Position numbers and translations under genes: made by a program. From Bacteroidota bacterium (GTDB taxonomy: Bacteria; Bacteroidota; Bacteroidia; Chitinophagales; Saprospiraceae), in the NCBI GenBank assembly GCA_029781865.1, contig JAKOVW010000030.1, forward strand, positions 93,694 to 157,693: DNA of 64,000 bases, read 5' to 3'. Each line of letters opens with the position of its first letter. Position 1 is the first letter of the stretch. Positions 9,080 to 18,959 of this stretch are shown here, one piece after another. Below the pieces are notes generated by a model. It was not told where the DNA came from. It worked only from the letters and a program-made list of their open reading frames with translations, and searched no databases.

Positions 9080-12000
9080 TTGAATCAGAGAATAAAACAT
9101 GCCGGCTTACTATTGATGTTCTTAGGGATTGTGTATTCCCCATCCTTCTCACAAACCAGTAGCTTGCGTTGTCTGAACTTACCTGTTAAGGACAGCATCC
9201 AATTAGAAGATAGCTTAGTCCTGTTTCCTGCATCCATTTCAATTACTTCCCTTCATCATCCGGATAAGCACTATACCTATTTGTTTTCAGAAAAAACACA
9301 ACAACTCTCCATATTAAACCCAATTCACAATGATTCCATCAAACTTTGTTACCGGGTATTTCCGGTGGCTAAGTTTTCACATTATTTTTTGTATGATACC
9401 ATAATCCGGCAAAATCCACTTCGCCCGGATTACGCCAATCCAACTTATGAAGTAAAATCAAGCCGGGATTGGTGGCTAAGCCCGGGTATTAATTATTCCG
9501 GAAATTTTACGCGAGGATTAAGTACAGGCAACAGTCAATCTTTAGTACTCAACTCGAGTTTGAATCTGCAACTCAGCGGAGATCTGGGGGATGGATTTTC
9601 GATTCTTGGCGCCATATCAGATAATCAGATTCCGATTCAACCCGAAGGCAATACTAGGCAAATACAGGAATTCGACAAACTATTTATTAAATTATCCAAA
9701 AATAAACAGCAACTGACTGCCGGCGATTTTGAAATCGGAAAACCAACCGGCTACTTCATGAATTATTATAAAAAAAATAAAGGTGGATTGCTTGAAACGC
9801 AACATCAAATTCATTCCTGGAACATTGACAATAAACTTGGCTTCGCGATATCAAAGGGAAAATCGAACCGGCTTACGCTCAAAACACAAAATGGAAATCA
9901 GGGTCCGTATCGGTTAAGCGGCAATAACAACGAACAATTTATCATACTCCTTGCCGGAAGTGAAAAGGTCTGGATTGACGGCACACTACTGCAACGCGGA
10001 GAAGATGCAGATTACAGCATTGATTATAACCTTGCAGAAATTAAATTTACTGCGCGCAGAATAATTTCCGATGTGTCCAGGGTCATTATTGAATTCGAAT
10101 ACCTGGACCAGAATTATACGCGGAGTTTATCGGTACTGCAGACGACCGCGCAAAAAAATAATGTAGGGATCTACTTTAATTTTTACAACGAGCAAGACAG
10201 TAAATCCCCTGCAGTGGCCGGAGATTTGGATTCACTGGACAAACTCATTCTTTCACAAAGTGGTGATGATTTAAAATCTGCTGTACGAAGCGGCATCATG
10301 AAAGCTGGAGGCAATTTTAATATCAACCGGGTGTATTACCGGGAAAGAGATACTATCGTTACTGTAAATGGAAATCCTGCTTTGTACCATTATTTATATT
10401 ACGATCCCAATGCAGATAGTACTGCATTACAAGTTGGCTTTTCTGAAGTCACAGCAGGTACCGGAAATTACAATCTAAAATTAAGCACTGCGAATGGCCG
10501 CGTTTATGAATGGGTAGCTCCTGATCCGGTTAGCGGCAAAAGTTCCGGAAATTACGAACCGGTAGTACCATTGATAGCCCCTCAGCGACATACCATGATG
10601 ACAGGTGGATTGAATTGGAAAAGCAAACAAAACATACAGACCGGATTTGAAGTTGCACTCTCTTCATTGGATAAAAATAGATTGTCTTCCTTGCAGGATG
10701 ATGACAATGTTGGTTTGGCATTTAAATTTCAATCTACTTCACCGCGTGTCCGGTTGATTGATTCCCTGATCAGTTTGCAGGCCAGCGTGTATTATGAATT
10801 CAATCAAAAGAATTTCACTCCGGTGAATCCATATCGCTCTGTGGAATTTGCAAGGGACTGGAATATTACTTCTCAGACAGGATCGGCTGATCGTCTTCCG
10901 AAATTTAAAATCAGTGCAGGTGTTGGCAATCATGTTCAATTGGAGTACGAACAAATCCGGTTTAACCGGTCCATCGGATTTGACGGACTTAAACATTTGA
11001 TGAATGCAAGCTGGTCTGATTCCTTGACGAGAATTCAATTGACCTATGATTATCTGAAAAGCAATGATCTTACTGAAAAGGCCACCTTTCTGCGTCCCAA
11101 TCTTCAAATTAATCGGACCTTGCCGAAAGGCTGGAAACTTCAGCTTAAAGCTAATCGCGAACAAAATGAACGGAAGCATATTGGAACCGACTCCATTTCT
11201 TTCTCCAGTTTTTATTTCGATGTACTTGAAGCAGGAATAGCAAAAGAAACGCAGAAAAAATTCAGAATAAATTTGACCGGGAAACACCGGATAGACTTTT
11301 CTCCGCAAGGAAATTCTTTTTCTAAATTTTCGGTAACCGATGAGATGGTATTAGAGGGCAACTTATTGAATGAACACATCGGTAATTTCGATGTAAAAAT
11401 GAGTGCTAAAAATCTGAATTACGTAGATACAAAATTAAATGATTCTCTAGGTCGTATTTATTTTCTCGGATCATTTGACCATCAAATCAGTTTCTTCAAA
11501 AAATTTATCAACCTCAAAAATTATTACGAACTACAAAGCGGAGTAGAGCCAAGACAGGAATATGTATTTGAAGAAAAAAAAGCGGGAGAAGGAAATTTCA
11601 TCTTTATTGATTCTAATCACGACGGCATCAGACAGATATATGAATACGTTTATGCACCGGATATTGACACAGCACGATTTATACGCATTCAATTATTCAA
11701 TTCAGAATATGTACAGGTTTATCAATCGTCCTGGAATCAGTTTCTGAATTTCGATCTTAAAAATATCATTAAAGGAAAAAATAAATACGCCAAACTATTC
11801 CAGGGATTTTCATTTGAATCCGGTTTCCGATTTACCTCTAAAGTCAGCCGTGAATCGAATGTCAGCAACAGGCTGAATCCTCTTTACTTTTTAAAAAATC
11901 AAACCGATCTTATCGGATACAATTCATACATCCAGGAAAACCTGTATTACAACCGATCCCATCCGGTTTACGAATTGCAGGCCGGATTTCAACAGAATGG

Positions 12001-12562
12001 CCAACAAATACTTTTGACTTCCGGTACAGATACCAAAAAACTGCTGAACGCCTATTTTAAATCAAGAGTAACCTTGTTTAAAAAACTGGATTGCAATCTG
12101 GAGATCTTCAACAAACAGGATGAGAAAACCACGCAATATTATGCAGATCAAAATTATGAGATTCTCAGTTATGGATTTAAACCCGGATTGTTATACCGAT
12201 TGAATCAATTTGCGCGATTTTATGCGAATATCACGATCCGAAATTCTCACGCCAGTAATCAGGCTGAAGAAAAAGCAAAGCTGGTTGAATCAGAAGCAGG
12301 TGCTGCAACCTTTTTATTTAAAAAATTATCACTTCGCTCTACGTTGAAATACCTGTCCATCGATTATACAGGAAAACCAGGCAGCATACTGGAATTTACC
12401 ATGCTGGATGGTTATAAGAATGGCAATAATTTTAACTGGGATTTTCAAATTGATTATAAAATCAATGCATTGATTCAATTGCAATTTTCATACAATGGAC
12501 GCAAAGCGGCCTCTTCAGAAACCCTGCATACCGGGAGAATGCAACTCAGAGCAAACTTTTAA
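9080..12562 (+). CDS. Large secreted outer-membrane beta-barrel protein, SprA-like N-terminal region
   Basis: 1160 aa from TTG at 9080. Signal peptide; RGLSTGNSQSLVLNSSLNLQLSGDLGDGFSILGAISDNQIPIQPEGNTRQIQEFDKLFIKLS resembles the segment seen in gliding/T9SS SprA family barrels. Confidence 0.65.
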   Translation: MNQRIKHAGLLLMFLGIVYSPSFSQTSSLRCLNLPVKDSIQLEDSLVLFPASISITSLHHPDKHYTYLFSEKTQQLSILNPIHNDSIKLCYRVFPVAKFSHYFLYDTIIRQNPLRPDYANPTYEVKSSRDWWLSPGINYSGNFTRGLSTGNSQSLVLNSSLNLQLSGDLGDGFSILGAISDNQIPIQPEGNTRQIQEFDKLFIKLSKNKQQLTAGDFEIGKPTGYFMNYYKKNKGGLLETQHQIHSWNIDNKLGFAISKGKSNRLTLKTQNGNQGPYRLSGNNNEQFIILLAGSEKVWIDGTLLQRGEDADYSIDYNLAEIKFTARRIISDVSRVIIEFEYLDQNYTRSLSVLQTTAQKNNVGIYFNFYNEQDSKSPAVAGDLDSLDKLILSQSGDDLKSAVRSGIMKAGGNFNINRVYYRERDTIVTVNGNPALYHYLYYDPNADSTALQVGFSEVTAGTGNYNLKLSTANGRVYEWVAPDPVSGKSSGNYEPVVPLIAPQRHTMMTGGLNWKSKQNIQTGFEVALSSLDKNRLSSLQDDDNVGLAFKFQSTSPRVRLIDSLISLQASVYYEFNQKNFTPVNPYRSVEFARDWNITSQTGSADRLPKFKISAGVGNHVQLEYEQIRFNRSIGFDGLKHLMNASWSDSLTRIQLTYDYLKSNDLTEKATFLRPNLQINRTLPKGWKLQLKANREQNERKHIGTDSISFSSFYFDVLEAGIAKETQKKFRINLTGKHRIDFSPQGNSFSKFSVTDEMVLEGNLLNEHIGNFDVKMSAKNLNYVDTKLNDSLGRIYFLGSFDHQISFFKKFINLKNYYELQSGVEPRQEYVFEEKKAGEGNFIFIDSNHDGIRQIYEYVYAPDIDTARFIRIQLFNSEYVQVYQSSWNQFLNFDLKNIIKGKNKYAKLFQGFSFESGFRFTSKVSRESNVSNRLNPLYFLKNQTDLIGYNSYIQENLYYNRSHPVYELQAGFQQNGQQILLTSGTDTKKLLNAYFKSRVTLFKKLDCNLEIFNKQDEKTTQYYADQNYEILSYGFKPGLLYRLNQFARFYANITIRNSHASNQAEEKAKLVESEAGAATFLFKKLSLRSTLKYLSIDYTGKPGSILEFTMLDGYKNGNNFNWDFQIDYKINALIQLQFSYNGRKAASSETLHTGRMQLRANF

Positions 12563-12563
12563 G

Positions 12564-12692
12564 CGCAGATTGGAGGATTAAGCAGATGGCGCAGATTTTA
12601 TATTTGCATGTGATTTTTGTAGTGATGGATTAAATCAACCAGGAACGCAGATTGGAGGATTAAGCAGATGGCGCAGATTTTATTTTTGCATG
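12564..12692. repeat. Direct repeat, two copies, 82-bp period (CGCAGATTGGAGGATTAAGCAGATGGCGCAGATTTTATNTTTGCATG)
   Basis: Copies start at 12564 and 12646, nearly identical over about 46 bp, directly downstream of the 9080-12562 stop codon. Confidence 0.9.
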
Positions 12693-12950
12693 CGCACTAT
12701 ACACTAATGGAATAAATGTAATTCTTACAAGAACTTAGTGCCAAACAATCTGAAGTTAATTCAGATCTATGGTCTATTCTTCGTTTTGGAATTCAGTCTG
12801 ATTAAAAATGCCATTATATATCTCTGTTAAATTGCTTTGGGAAGTTCGATGCAGAAAATTGATGATTAATGGCATTCTCAGAAGTATTCACCACTCTTAG
12901 TTTTAACTCAATATTTAGATTCAATAAGCCGTTTTATAGCCTTCAATGTT

Positions 12951-12958
12951 TAAATTTG
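12951..12958 (+). promoter_or_regulatory. Bacteroidota -7 promoter-like motif TAAATTTG upstream of the MoxR gene
   Basis: Matches TAnnTTTG 26 bp upstream of ATG 12985. Confidence 0.4.
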
Positions 12959-12984
12959 CGGCTCTCAAAAAATAAAATGACGAT

Positions 12985-13947
12985 ATGAAGTACAGCTCAG
13001 ATGTGGAAGGAATGAATGCCCTGGCCCAATCCTATAAAGACCTAACCTCTGAAATTGGTAAAGTCATAGTAGGTCAGGATGAGGTGATCAAAGCCACGTT
13101 AATTTCACTATTCAGCAACGGGCACAGTCTGCTGGTTGGTGTTCCCGGCCTAGCTAAAACCTTATTGATCAATACAATATCCCAGGTTTTGGATTTGAGT
13201 TTTAAGAGAATTCAGTTTACGCCCGACCTGATGCCATCAGATATTACCGGTTCTGAAATCCTCGATGAAGACCGTAAATTTAAATTCAACAAAGGTCCAT
13301 TATTTGCCAATATCGTATTGGCGGATGAGATTAACCGGACACCGCCCAAAACGCAATCTGCTTTATTGGAAGCGATGCAGGAACGGAATATCACCGTCAG
13401 CGGAGTAAAACATGAGTTACCCGTACCCTTTTTTGTACTGGCTACTCAGAATCCGATCGAACAAGAAGGTACCTATCCCTTGCCTGAAGCGCAACTGGAT
13501 CGTTTTATGTTTAACATTCTTCTCGATTATCCTTCTTACAAAGAAGAAGTCATGGTCGTAAAACAAACGACTTCCGAGAATACCGTTCAATTAAAGAATG
13601 TCATCAATTCCAACGAGATTCTGGATTTTCAACGCTTAGTGCGCAAAATCCCAATCGCAGATAACGTACTCGAATATGCAGTTTCACTGGCTGCACGTAC
13701 ACGACCGAATGCAGCGAATGGCATTAAAGAAGTAAATCAATATGTGAGTTGGGGTGCAGGACCAAGAGCATCACAATACCTGGTATTGGGTGCCAAATGT
13801 AATGCCGCTTTAAATGGAAAATTTTCACCTGATATTGAAGATGTGCAGGCCATTGCTCCACTGGTTTTAAGACACCGTATCGTCCTCAATTACAAAGCTG
13901 AAGCGGATGGACTTAAAATGGATCAATTTATTAATACACTGCTGTAA
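12985..13947 (+). CDS. MoxR family AAA+ ATPase
   Basis: 320 aa. VIVGQDEVIKATLISLFSNGHSLLVGVPGLAKTLL, FNKGPLFANIVLADEINRTPPKTQSALLEAMQE, LATQNPIEQEGTYPLPEAQLDRF. Confidence 0.95.
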   Translation: MKYSSDVEGMNALAQSYKDLTSEIGKVIVGQDEVIKATLISLFSNGHSLLVGVPGLAKTLLINTISQVLDLSFKRIQFTPDLMPSDITGSEILDEDRKFKFNKGPLFANIVLADEINRTPPKTQSALLEAMQERNITVSGVKHELPVPFFVLATQNPIEQEGTYPLPEAQLDRFMFNILLDYPSYKEEVMVVKQTTSENTVQLKNVINSNEILDFQRLVRKIPIADNVLEYAVSLAARTRPNAANGIKEVNQYVSWGAGPRASQYLVLGAKCNAALNGKFSPDIEDVQAIAPLVLRHRIVLNYKAEADGLKMDQFINTLL

Positions 13948-14004
13948 ACTTTTAAAACCAAACCAACAATTACCTGATCTTAAACAAATAAAATTCAGAT
14001 TAAC

Positions 14005-14469
14005 ATGAAAACAATCATTCTCTTTTTACTTCCTGTATGCTTTGTGTTTCAAAATCTAAATGCACAAAAAACCTATACCTGGGATTATTATAAAATTCAA
14101 ATTACCGTTCCGGATGATTTCAGGGTAAAAACAAACGACAATCACAATTTTGAAATGAAAGGAGATGGTATGGAATTGGCCATGCATATCTTCGAAGAAA
14201 ATGTTCCGATTGATGATTTGGATGATGCAACAATTGCCGGTGCAAAAGCGATTGAAATGACCGAAATCGATGCTGCTACCAAAGTAACAGCTAATGAATT
14301 GCGCGGCTATTATGTGGAAGGATTTAAAGCAGGATACCGGGTGATGTTTGCCGGATTGGGCGATCCGAATTCACATACAAATTTCTTTCTGGTCATCACT
14401 TTTGCTGATGATGATAAGGAAGCAGAAAAAGCAGCAATCCGGATTTTGGATTCTCTGGACGTACTTTAA
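14005..14469 (+). CDS. Hypothetical secreted protein
   Basis: 154 aa ORF with signal peptide MKTIILFLLPVCFVFQNLNAQ, after the MoxR gene on the same strand. Confidence 0.7.
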   Translation: MKTIILFLLPVCFVFQNLNAQKTYTWDYYKIQITVPDDFRVKTNDNHNFEMKGDGMELAMHIFEENVPIDDLDDATIAGAKAIEMTEIDAATKVTANELRGYYVEGFKAGYRVMFAGLGDPNSHTNFFLVITFADDDKEAEKAAIRILDSLDVL

Positions 14470-14489
14470 TTCAGAATTGATTTACCGGA

Positions 14490-15131
14490 TTAATCCCTTT
14501 TATAGGGGAATTTCTTTGATACATTTTTCATAAGTCCTTTGGTCAGCGATTCACTATTGCTACCGATGCTTCCTTCTGCCACCCAATCATATTTCCAAAG
14601 AAGGTTGCTATTGGTTTTATCGTGAATGGTCATCGCGACATTGACTTTATTGGTAGAAGTCCACACCCCAAACAACAGTCCTAATGCAACCGCACCGCCT
14701 TCTGACATGGGTTTGTCCATAGTTACTTTACCGGAAATCACTGCGTCGACTCCAAGCGTCTTACACAATTCTTCTTTGCTGAATTCATGTAATTTTTCAT
14801 AGGAAATTCCTGCTTTGGAAAGCAAGGCATTTGTTTTATCGATGTCCTGGAAAGTAACGGTGTATTTGTTTTTTGACATCTCTTTCAGAAAGTAGGTATA
14901 GGAGTGATTCTGAATGGAAAATCCGGTATTCTTTTGTTCTTCCTGAATGCCTTCAGCGGTCATACCCTTAGGCAATTTTTTCGCGGTAATCAGTACATCA
15001 AATGGAAGTATAGCTAATTCCCTGTGTTTCAACTTTACGCTCTCGAAGTTAGGCGCCATGTATATGGTTGGGCCACAAGAGGATAAAACAATTGCAAAAA
15101 GACAGAGATACAAAAAATGAATGCGATTCAT
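14490..15131 (-). CDS. Hypothetical lipoprotein (possibly DUF799/GNA1162-like)
   Basis: 213 aa. Lipobox LSSCG; LAILPFDVLI and DAVISGKVT resemble GNA1162/LpoB-type lipoproteins (weak recognition). Confidence 0.6.
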   Translation of the reverse strand: MNRIHFLYLCLFAIVLSSCGPTIYMAPNFESVKLKHRELAILPFDVLITAKKLPKGMTAEGIQEEQKNTGFSIQNHSYTYFLKEMSKNKYTVTFQDIDKTNALLSKAGISYEKLHEFSKEELCKTLGVDAVISGKVTMDKPMSEGGAVALGLLFGVWTSTNKVNVAMTIHDKTNSNLLWKYDWVAEGSIGSNSESLTKGLMKNVSKKFPYKRD

Positions 15132-15220
15132 AGACTAAACTTTGGTTAGAAGCTCAAATCTACCAAAACTAAATTTCAATTTAACTAAAAACATTTTTGG
15201 ACTGAAAGCAATCAAAGAGT

Positions 15221-16210
15221 TCAATCCTTGACCCATTTACGGGATGCTTTTTCGTTTCCGGATTGAATCTGTACAAAATAAATTCCTTTCGGAAATGCAG
15301 CAACGGGATACTGGAACTGCTTGCTTCCGGATTTCAGATACGTGCTATAGATTTCACGGCCCATCAAATTTGTAATCGAAATTTTCCCTGTAACCGGTAT
15401 TGCATTCTGCCATTCCAGTTTGAGCATTTCTTTTACAGGATTCGGATAAACTGTAAATTGAAGTCCGTTTAAATTGGTTGCAGAAGTGACAATATCAAAT
15501 GGAGTGCCGCTATTCAATACTTCTTTGGTATCTGCATCCTGAATCCAGGCCATGATATACACCTGGCTTTCTACCCAATTGGAAGGTATGGAAATGGAAA
15601 GGTTTTTTGTCACCGAAGATCCGGTGGCTGCGAGATCAATTTGATCGCCATCAGCCGAACTAAGAAAATCTCTGAATACGTCATAGTGGATTTTCTCACC
15701 ATTCGGAGATGCATAATTCAATTCTTTCTCCAATGCAACTGCATAAAATTTGTAATTCCCCACAGGTTTAGTTCCTACGGTTTTGATTTCAATCGCAGCA
15801 GATCTTGGGTTGGTCCCACTTTCTTTTACGATAATTTCAATAGCTGAAGTTTTATTTAACTCAGCATTCAAAGTTGCTGCGTTTACCGAACCCAGTGATT
15901 TTTTAGTCAATCCATTTATTACCAAAGTCGGGGTTCCACTGATATTGTAAAAATTAGTCCGTTGTGTATTGTCAACCGGATTGGACTGGTATAAAGCGCA
16001 AGATGTATAAGGAATAGCCGGATGAAACGAAATATGATGGTATTGATTTTTATAACCGGTTAATAAAGAATAAAAACCCGGATTTGCTCCGGCACAAATT
16101 CCGCAACGCGTATTTGTAAAATGCTCCAGGAAAATATATCGCTTTGCCTGGGAGAAGGCCAAATCCAGAACGAAAAAAAGTGAAAAAACTAAAAGTAAAG
16201 TTCTCTTCAT
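15221..16210 (-). CDS. Omp28-related outer membrane protein with C-terminal T9SS type A sorting domain
   Basis: 329 aa. KRYIFLEHFTNTRCGICAGANPGFYSLL (Omp28-like), C-terminus VYPNPVKEMLKLEWQ...GIYFVQIQSGNEKASRKWVKD (T9SS sorting pattern). Confidence 0.88.
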   Translation of the reverse strand: MKRTLLLVFSLFFVLDLAFSQAKRYIFLEHFTNTRCGICAGANPGFYSLLTGYKNQYHHISFHPAIPYTSCALYQSNPVDNTQRTNFYNISGTPTLVINGLTKKSLGSVNAATLNAELNKTSAIEIIVKESGTNPRSAAIEIKTVGTKPVGNYKFYAVALEKELNYASPNGEKIHYDVFRDFLSSADGDQIDLAATGSSVTKNLSISIPSNWVESQVYIMAWIQDADTKEVLNSGTPFDIVTSATNLNGLQFTVYPNPVKEMLKLEWQNAIPVTGKISITNLMGREIYSTYLKSGSKQFQYPVAAFPKGIYFVQIQSGNEKASRKWVKD

Positions 16211-16469
16211 AGAAATCGATTTTTACGGTTCAACTATAATCAGGCATAACGCTTGAAAAGCCGCATTGTTTAGCATAAGACAATAATTTAGCTTTCTTGA
16301 ACGGACTCTATTAAAAACAGCAGGATGCGACTGCTTGAATGAATTATACAATCACCGGAAAATGCTATTCGAATTGATAATGCATTCTGATTTATGCTGA
16401 ACTCACCCAAATTAACTGTTCAAATTTATTGCCTTTCGTTTAATAGCATGTTTGGTCTTTATCCGAAGT

Positions 16470-17267
16470 TCATTTTCTCTTCATCAACTTCAAATGTTCA
16501 TTTTCCAGCCACAACAGGTAATCAGGATTTACGGCAAATGAACTTATCGGTGCGTTGCCTTTTAAAATAACTTCCTCCGATTTGAACCTGGTATCAAATT
16601 GGATTAACTCGTTCCCGGAAAGATAAAATAACTGATCACCGGAAACGTCCATTTTACTTATTTTACCATTCAGCCATTTATTCTCTTCAAACAATTGATT
16701 GTTATATCTTGAAATACCAATACCGGGTCTTAGCAAATACAGATACTCATTGCTCTGCTTTAACTGAAAAGGATATTGCGTATGAATGGTATCGATATTA
16801 AACAAGGGTTCGGAACTTACAGAAATCTGTTGTTCATAGTTTTTAAGTTTCAAAACATTATTCGAAAAAAGGGCAATGTAATCCGTGGAAAAATGACAGA
16901 TCGTACTTTGTGCGTTCAATTCGGATTCGTCATATGATGAGATCACCGCAAGACTTTCATCCAAAACCAAAATCTTATAATCGCCCGGATAATACAAGAG
17001 ACATTTAAACGGATCGCTGACATCCAGTACAGCCTGATCCCAGCCTTGTTTAAAACTGATGGACTTCAATAAACGCAAACTCAAATTGTATTTGCTGATG
17101 CTTTTTTCATTATTGTTTACCACATAAATCTGGTTCAACGGATCGAGATAGACTTCGTCTGCCTTTAAGATTGTATCTGTAATAACCGGCTCAAGGCCCT
17201 GAGCAGATATTCCCGTGAACCATAAACAAAACAGGATGAAATTAAGGAAATACTTTTCCATCTTCAT
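16470..17267 (-). CDS. Hypothetical secreted protein, beta-propeller-like
   Basis: 265 aa with signal peptide; start overlaps the 3' end of lpxH. Confidence 0.65.
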   Translation of the reverse strand: MKMEKYFLNFILFCLWFTGISAQGLEPVITDTILKADEVYLDPLNQIYVVNNNEKSISKYNLSLRLLKSISFKQGWDQAVLDVSDPFKCLLYYPGDYKILVLDESLAVISSYDESELNAQSTICHFSTDYIALFSNNVLKLKNYEQQISVSSEPLFNIDTIHTQYPFQLKQSNEYLYLLRPGIGISRYNNQLFEENKWLNGKISKMDVSGDQLFYLSGNELIQFDTRFKSEEVILKGNAPISSFAVNPDYLLWLENEHLKLMKRK

Positions 17268-18006
17268 TTTTATAGAATCGCATTTGAAGCTGACCGTCTT
17301 TTAATATCGCATACGATTGAAACTGCAACCAGTCACCCAGATTGATGTAACGCGATTTGCCATTGGCAAGTGTATAATCAATTGGCAAATGCCGGTGACC
17401 AAATACCAGATAGTCATAGTCTTTTTCCTGTAACTTGCGTTCAGCATATTGTATCAACCACTCTTTTTCCGGTCCAAGAAATTTTTGAATTGCATCCTGG
17501 GCTTCCCTGCTCTTCGAACTAAAATAATCCGCTAAACCAATTCCCAGATCCGGATGAATCCAGCGAAATAAAGTTTGTGCCACCGGATTGGCAAATACTT
17601 TTTTTAATCTCTTGTATCCATGATCACCCGGACCAAGTCCGTCTCCATGTCCAATCAGAAATTTCTTTCCTTGCAATTCAACTTCTATCGGTTTATGATA
17701 AATCGGTATGCTCAATTCTTTTTGCAAATAATCGAACATCCACAAATCGTGATTGCCGGTAAAATAATAAATTTCAACTCCACGATCTTTCAATTCAGCA
17801 AGCTTACCCAGTATCCGAATGAATCCTCTTGGAACCACTTTTTTATAGTCAAACCAAAAATCGAACACATCACCAACGAGATACAAAGCATTCATATCCG
17901 CTTTCATCTCATCCATCCATTGCACGATGAGCTTTTCACGAGCATGCGTATCCAGCCGTCCGGGCGAACCCAGATGAAAATCGGAAGCAAAATAAACGGT
18001 ATTCAA
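17242..18006 (-). CDS. lpxH: UDP-2,3-diacylglucosamine diphosphatase (LpxH-type metallophosphoesterase)
   Basis: 254 aa. YFASDFHLGSPGR, LVGDVFDFWFDY, YFTGNHDLWMFDYL, LIGHGDGLGPGD, VFGHRHLP. Confidence 0.92.
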   Translation of the reverse strand: MNTVYFASDFHLGSPGRLDTHAREKLIVQWMDEMKADMNALYLVGDVFDFWFDYKKVVPRGFIRILGKLAELKDRGVEIYYFTGNHDLWMFDYLQKELSIPIYHKPIEVELQGKKFLIGHGDGLGPGDHGYKRLKKVFANPVAQTLFRWIHPDLGIGLADYFSSKSREAQDAIQKFLGPEKEWLIQYAERKLQEKDYDYLVFGHRHLPIDYTLANGKSRYINLGDWLQFQSYAILKDGQLQMRFYKNEDGKVFP

Positions 18007-18014
18007 TGATCCAA

Positions 18015-18551
18015 TTATGATTGATCAACAAATCTGGGATCTGCTGCCATCACAGAACCGCAATTCGGACAGGTGCGCATTTTTTCCGAACCATAATATT
18101 CCTTAAACCGTGGAATAAAATCCTTTTCGATATTCTCCAGTGGAAAATAAGTATCGTGCAATTTCGTATTGCATTTTTCGCAAAACCACATCAATCCGTC
18201 TTTGACCTGTGGGGCTCTTTTGGTTTCAATCACCAGTCCCATCGTATTCTCAGGGCGAATCGGTGAATGGGGAGTTCTGGCGGGTAACAAAAACATCTCC
18301 CCCTCTTTAATAGGAATATCAACAGCCTTGCCATCTTCCTGGATCCGGACAGTTATATCCCCTTCGAGTTGATAATACCATTCTTCCGTTTCATTGAAAT
18401 GATAATCCTTGCGGGCATTCGGGCCGGCCACCACCATCACAATAAAATCCTGAGCATCGATGTATAAATTGCGATTGCCAACAGGCGGTTTTAATTCTGC
18501 TCTGTGTTCCTCCACCCATTTGTGGATATTGAAAGGTCTGCGTACCGGCAT
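18015..18551 (-). CDS. nbaC: 3-hydroxyanthranilate 3,4-dioxygenase
   Basis: In-frame Met at 18551: MPVRRPFNIHKWVEEHRAELKPPVGNRNLY...VVAGPNARKDYHFNETEEWYYQLEGD...; C-terminal Cys pairs (CEKC, CPNC). Confidence 0.92.
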   Translation of the reverse strand: MPVRRPFNIHKWVEEHRAELKPPVGNRNLYIDAQDFIVMVVAGPNARKDYHFNETEEWYYQLEGDITVRIQEDGKAVDIPIKEGEMFLLPARTPHSPIRPENTMGLVIETKRAPQVKDGLMWFCEKCNTKLHDTYFPLENIEKDFIPRFKEYYGSEKMRTCPNCGSVMAADPRFVDQS

Positions 18552-18733
18552 GTCTGAAAATTTTGATAAAGGTACGGAATTGGACGGAAATAAGGCGAGT
18601 TGCAACTGATAAGGAATAAGCGTCAATTTGCCGGCAAGCAGATAGGCGACAATTGGTAAATAAAAATTACTATTGCTTAAAATTCAAAAGATTCCTTGCT
18701 GCTACTTAGCATGATATACTAATTATTTATTTA

Positions 18734-18959
18734 GGAGAGATTCCTCCTTGGCGCCCGTAATGACATTCTCATTTCTTATTTAAAAGAGAGATTCCTCGCG
18801 GTGCTCGGAATGACATTCCTTTTTTAGAAGTGTTCCCTCTGTGTCTTTAGCAATGACATCCCTTTTTATTTCCGGAGAGATTCCTCCTTGGCGCCCGTAA
18901 TGACATTCTCATTTTTTATTTAAAGAGAGATTCCTCGCTGCCGCTCGGAATGACAGTTG
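18734..18959. repeat. Cluster of GAGAGATTCCTC...(T/C)GGAATGACATTC repeat units
   Basis: Units near 18734, 18786, 18874 and 18926 (52-bp spacing within each pair) plus a degenerate unit near 18830. Confidence 0.88.

Noticed and set aside
8885-9100. 71-aa minus ORF between crcB and the SprA-like gene
   Set aside because: Overlaps the start of the 9080 CDS and has no recognisable motif; could be real but not supportable.
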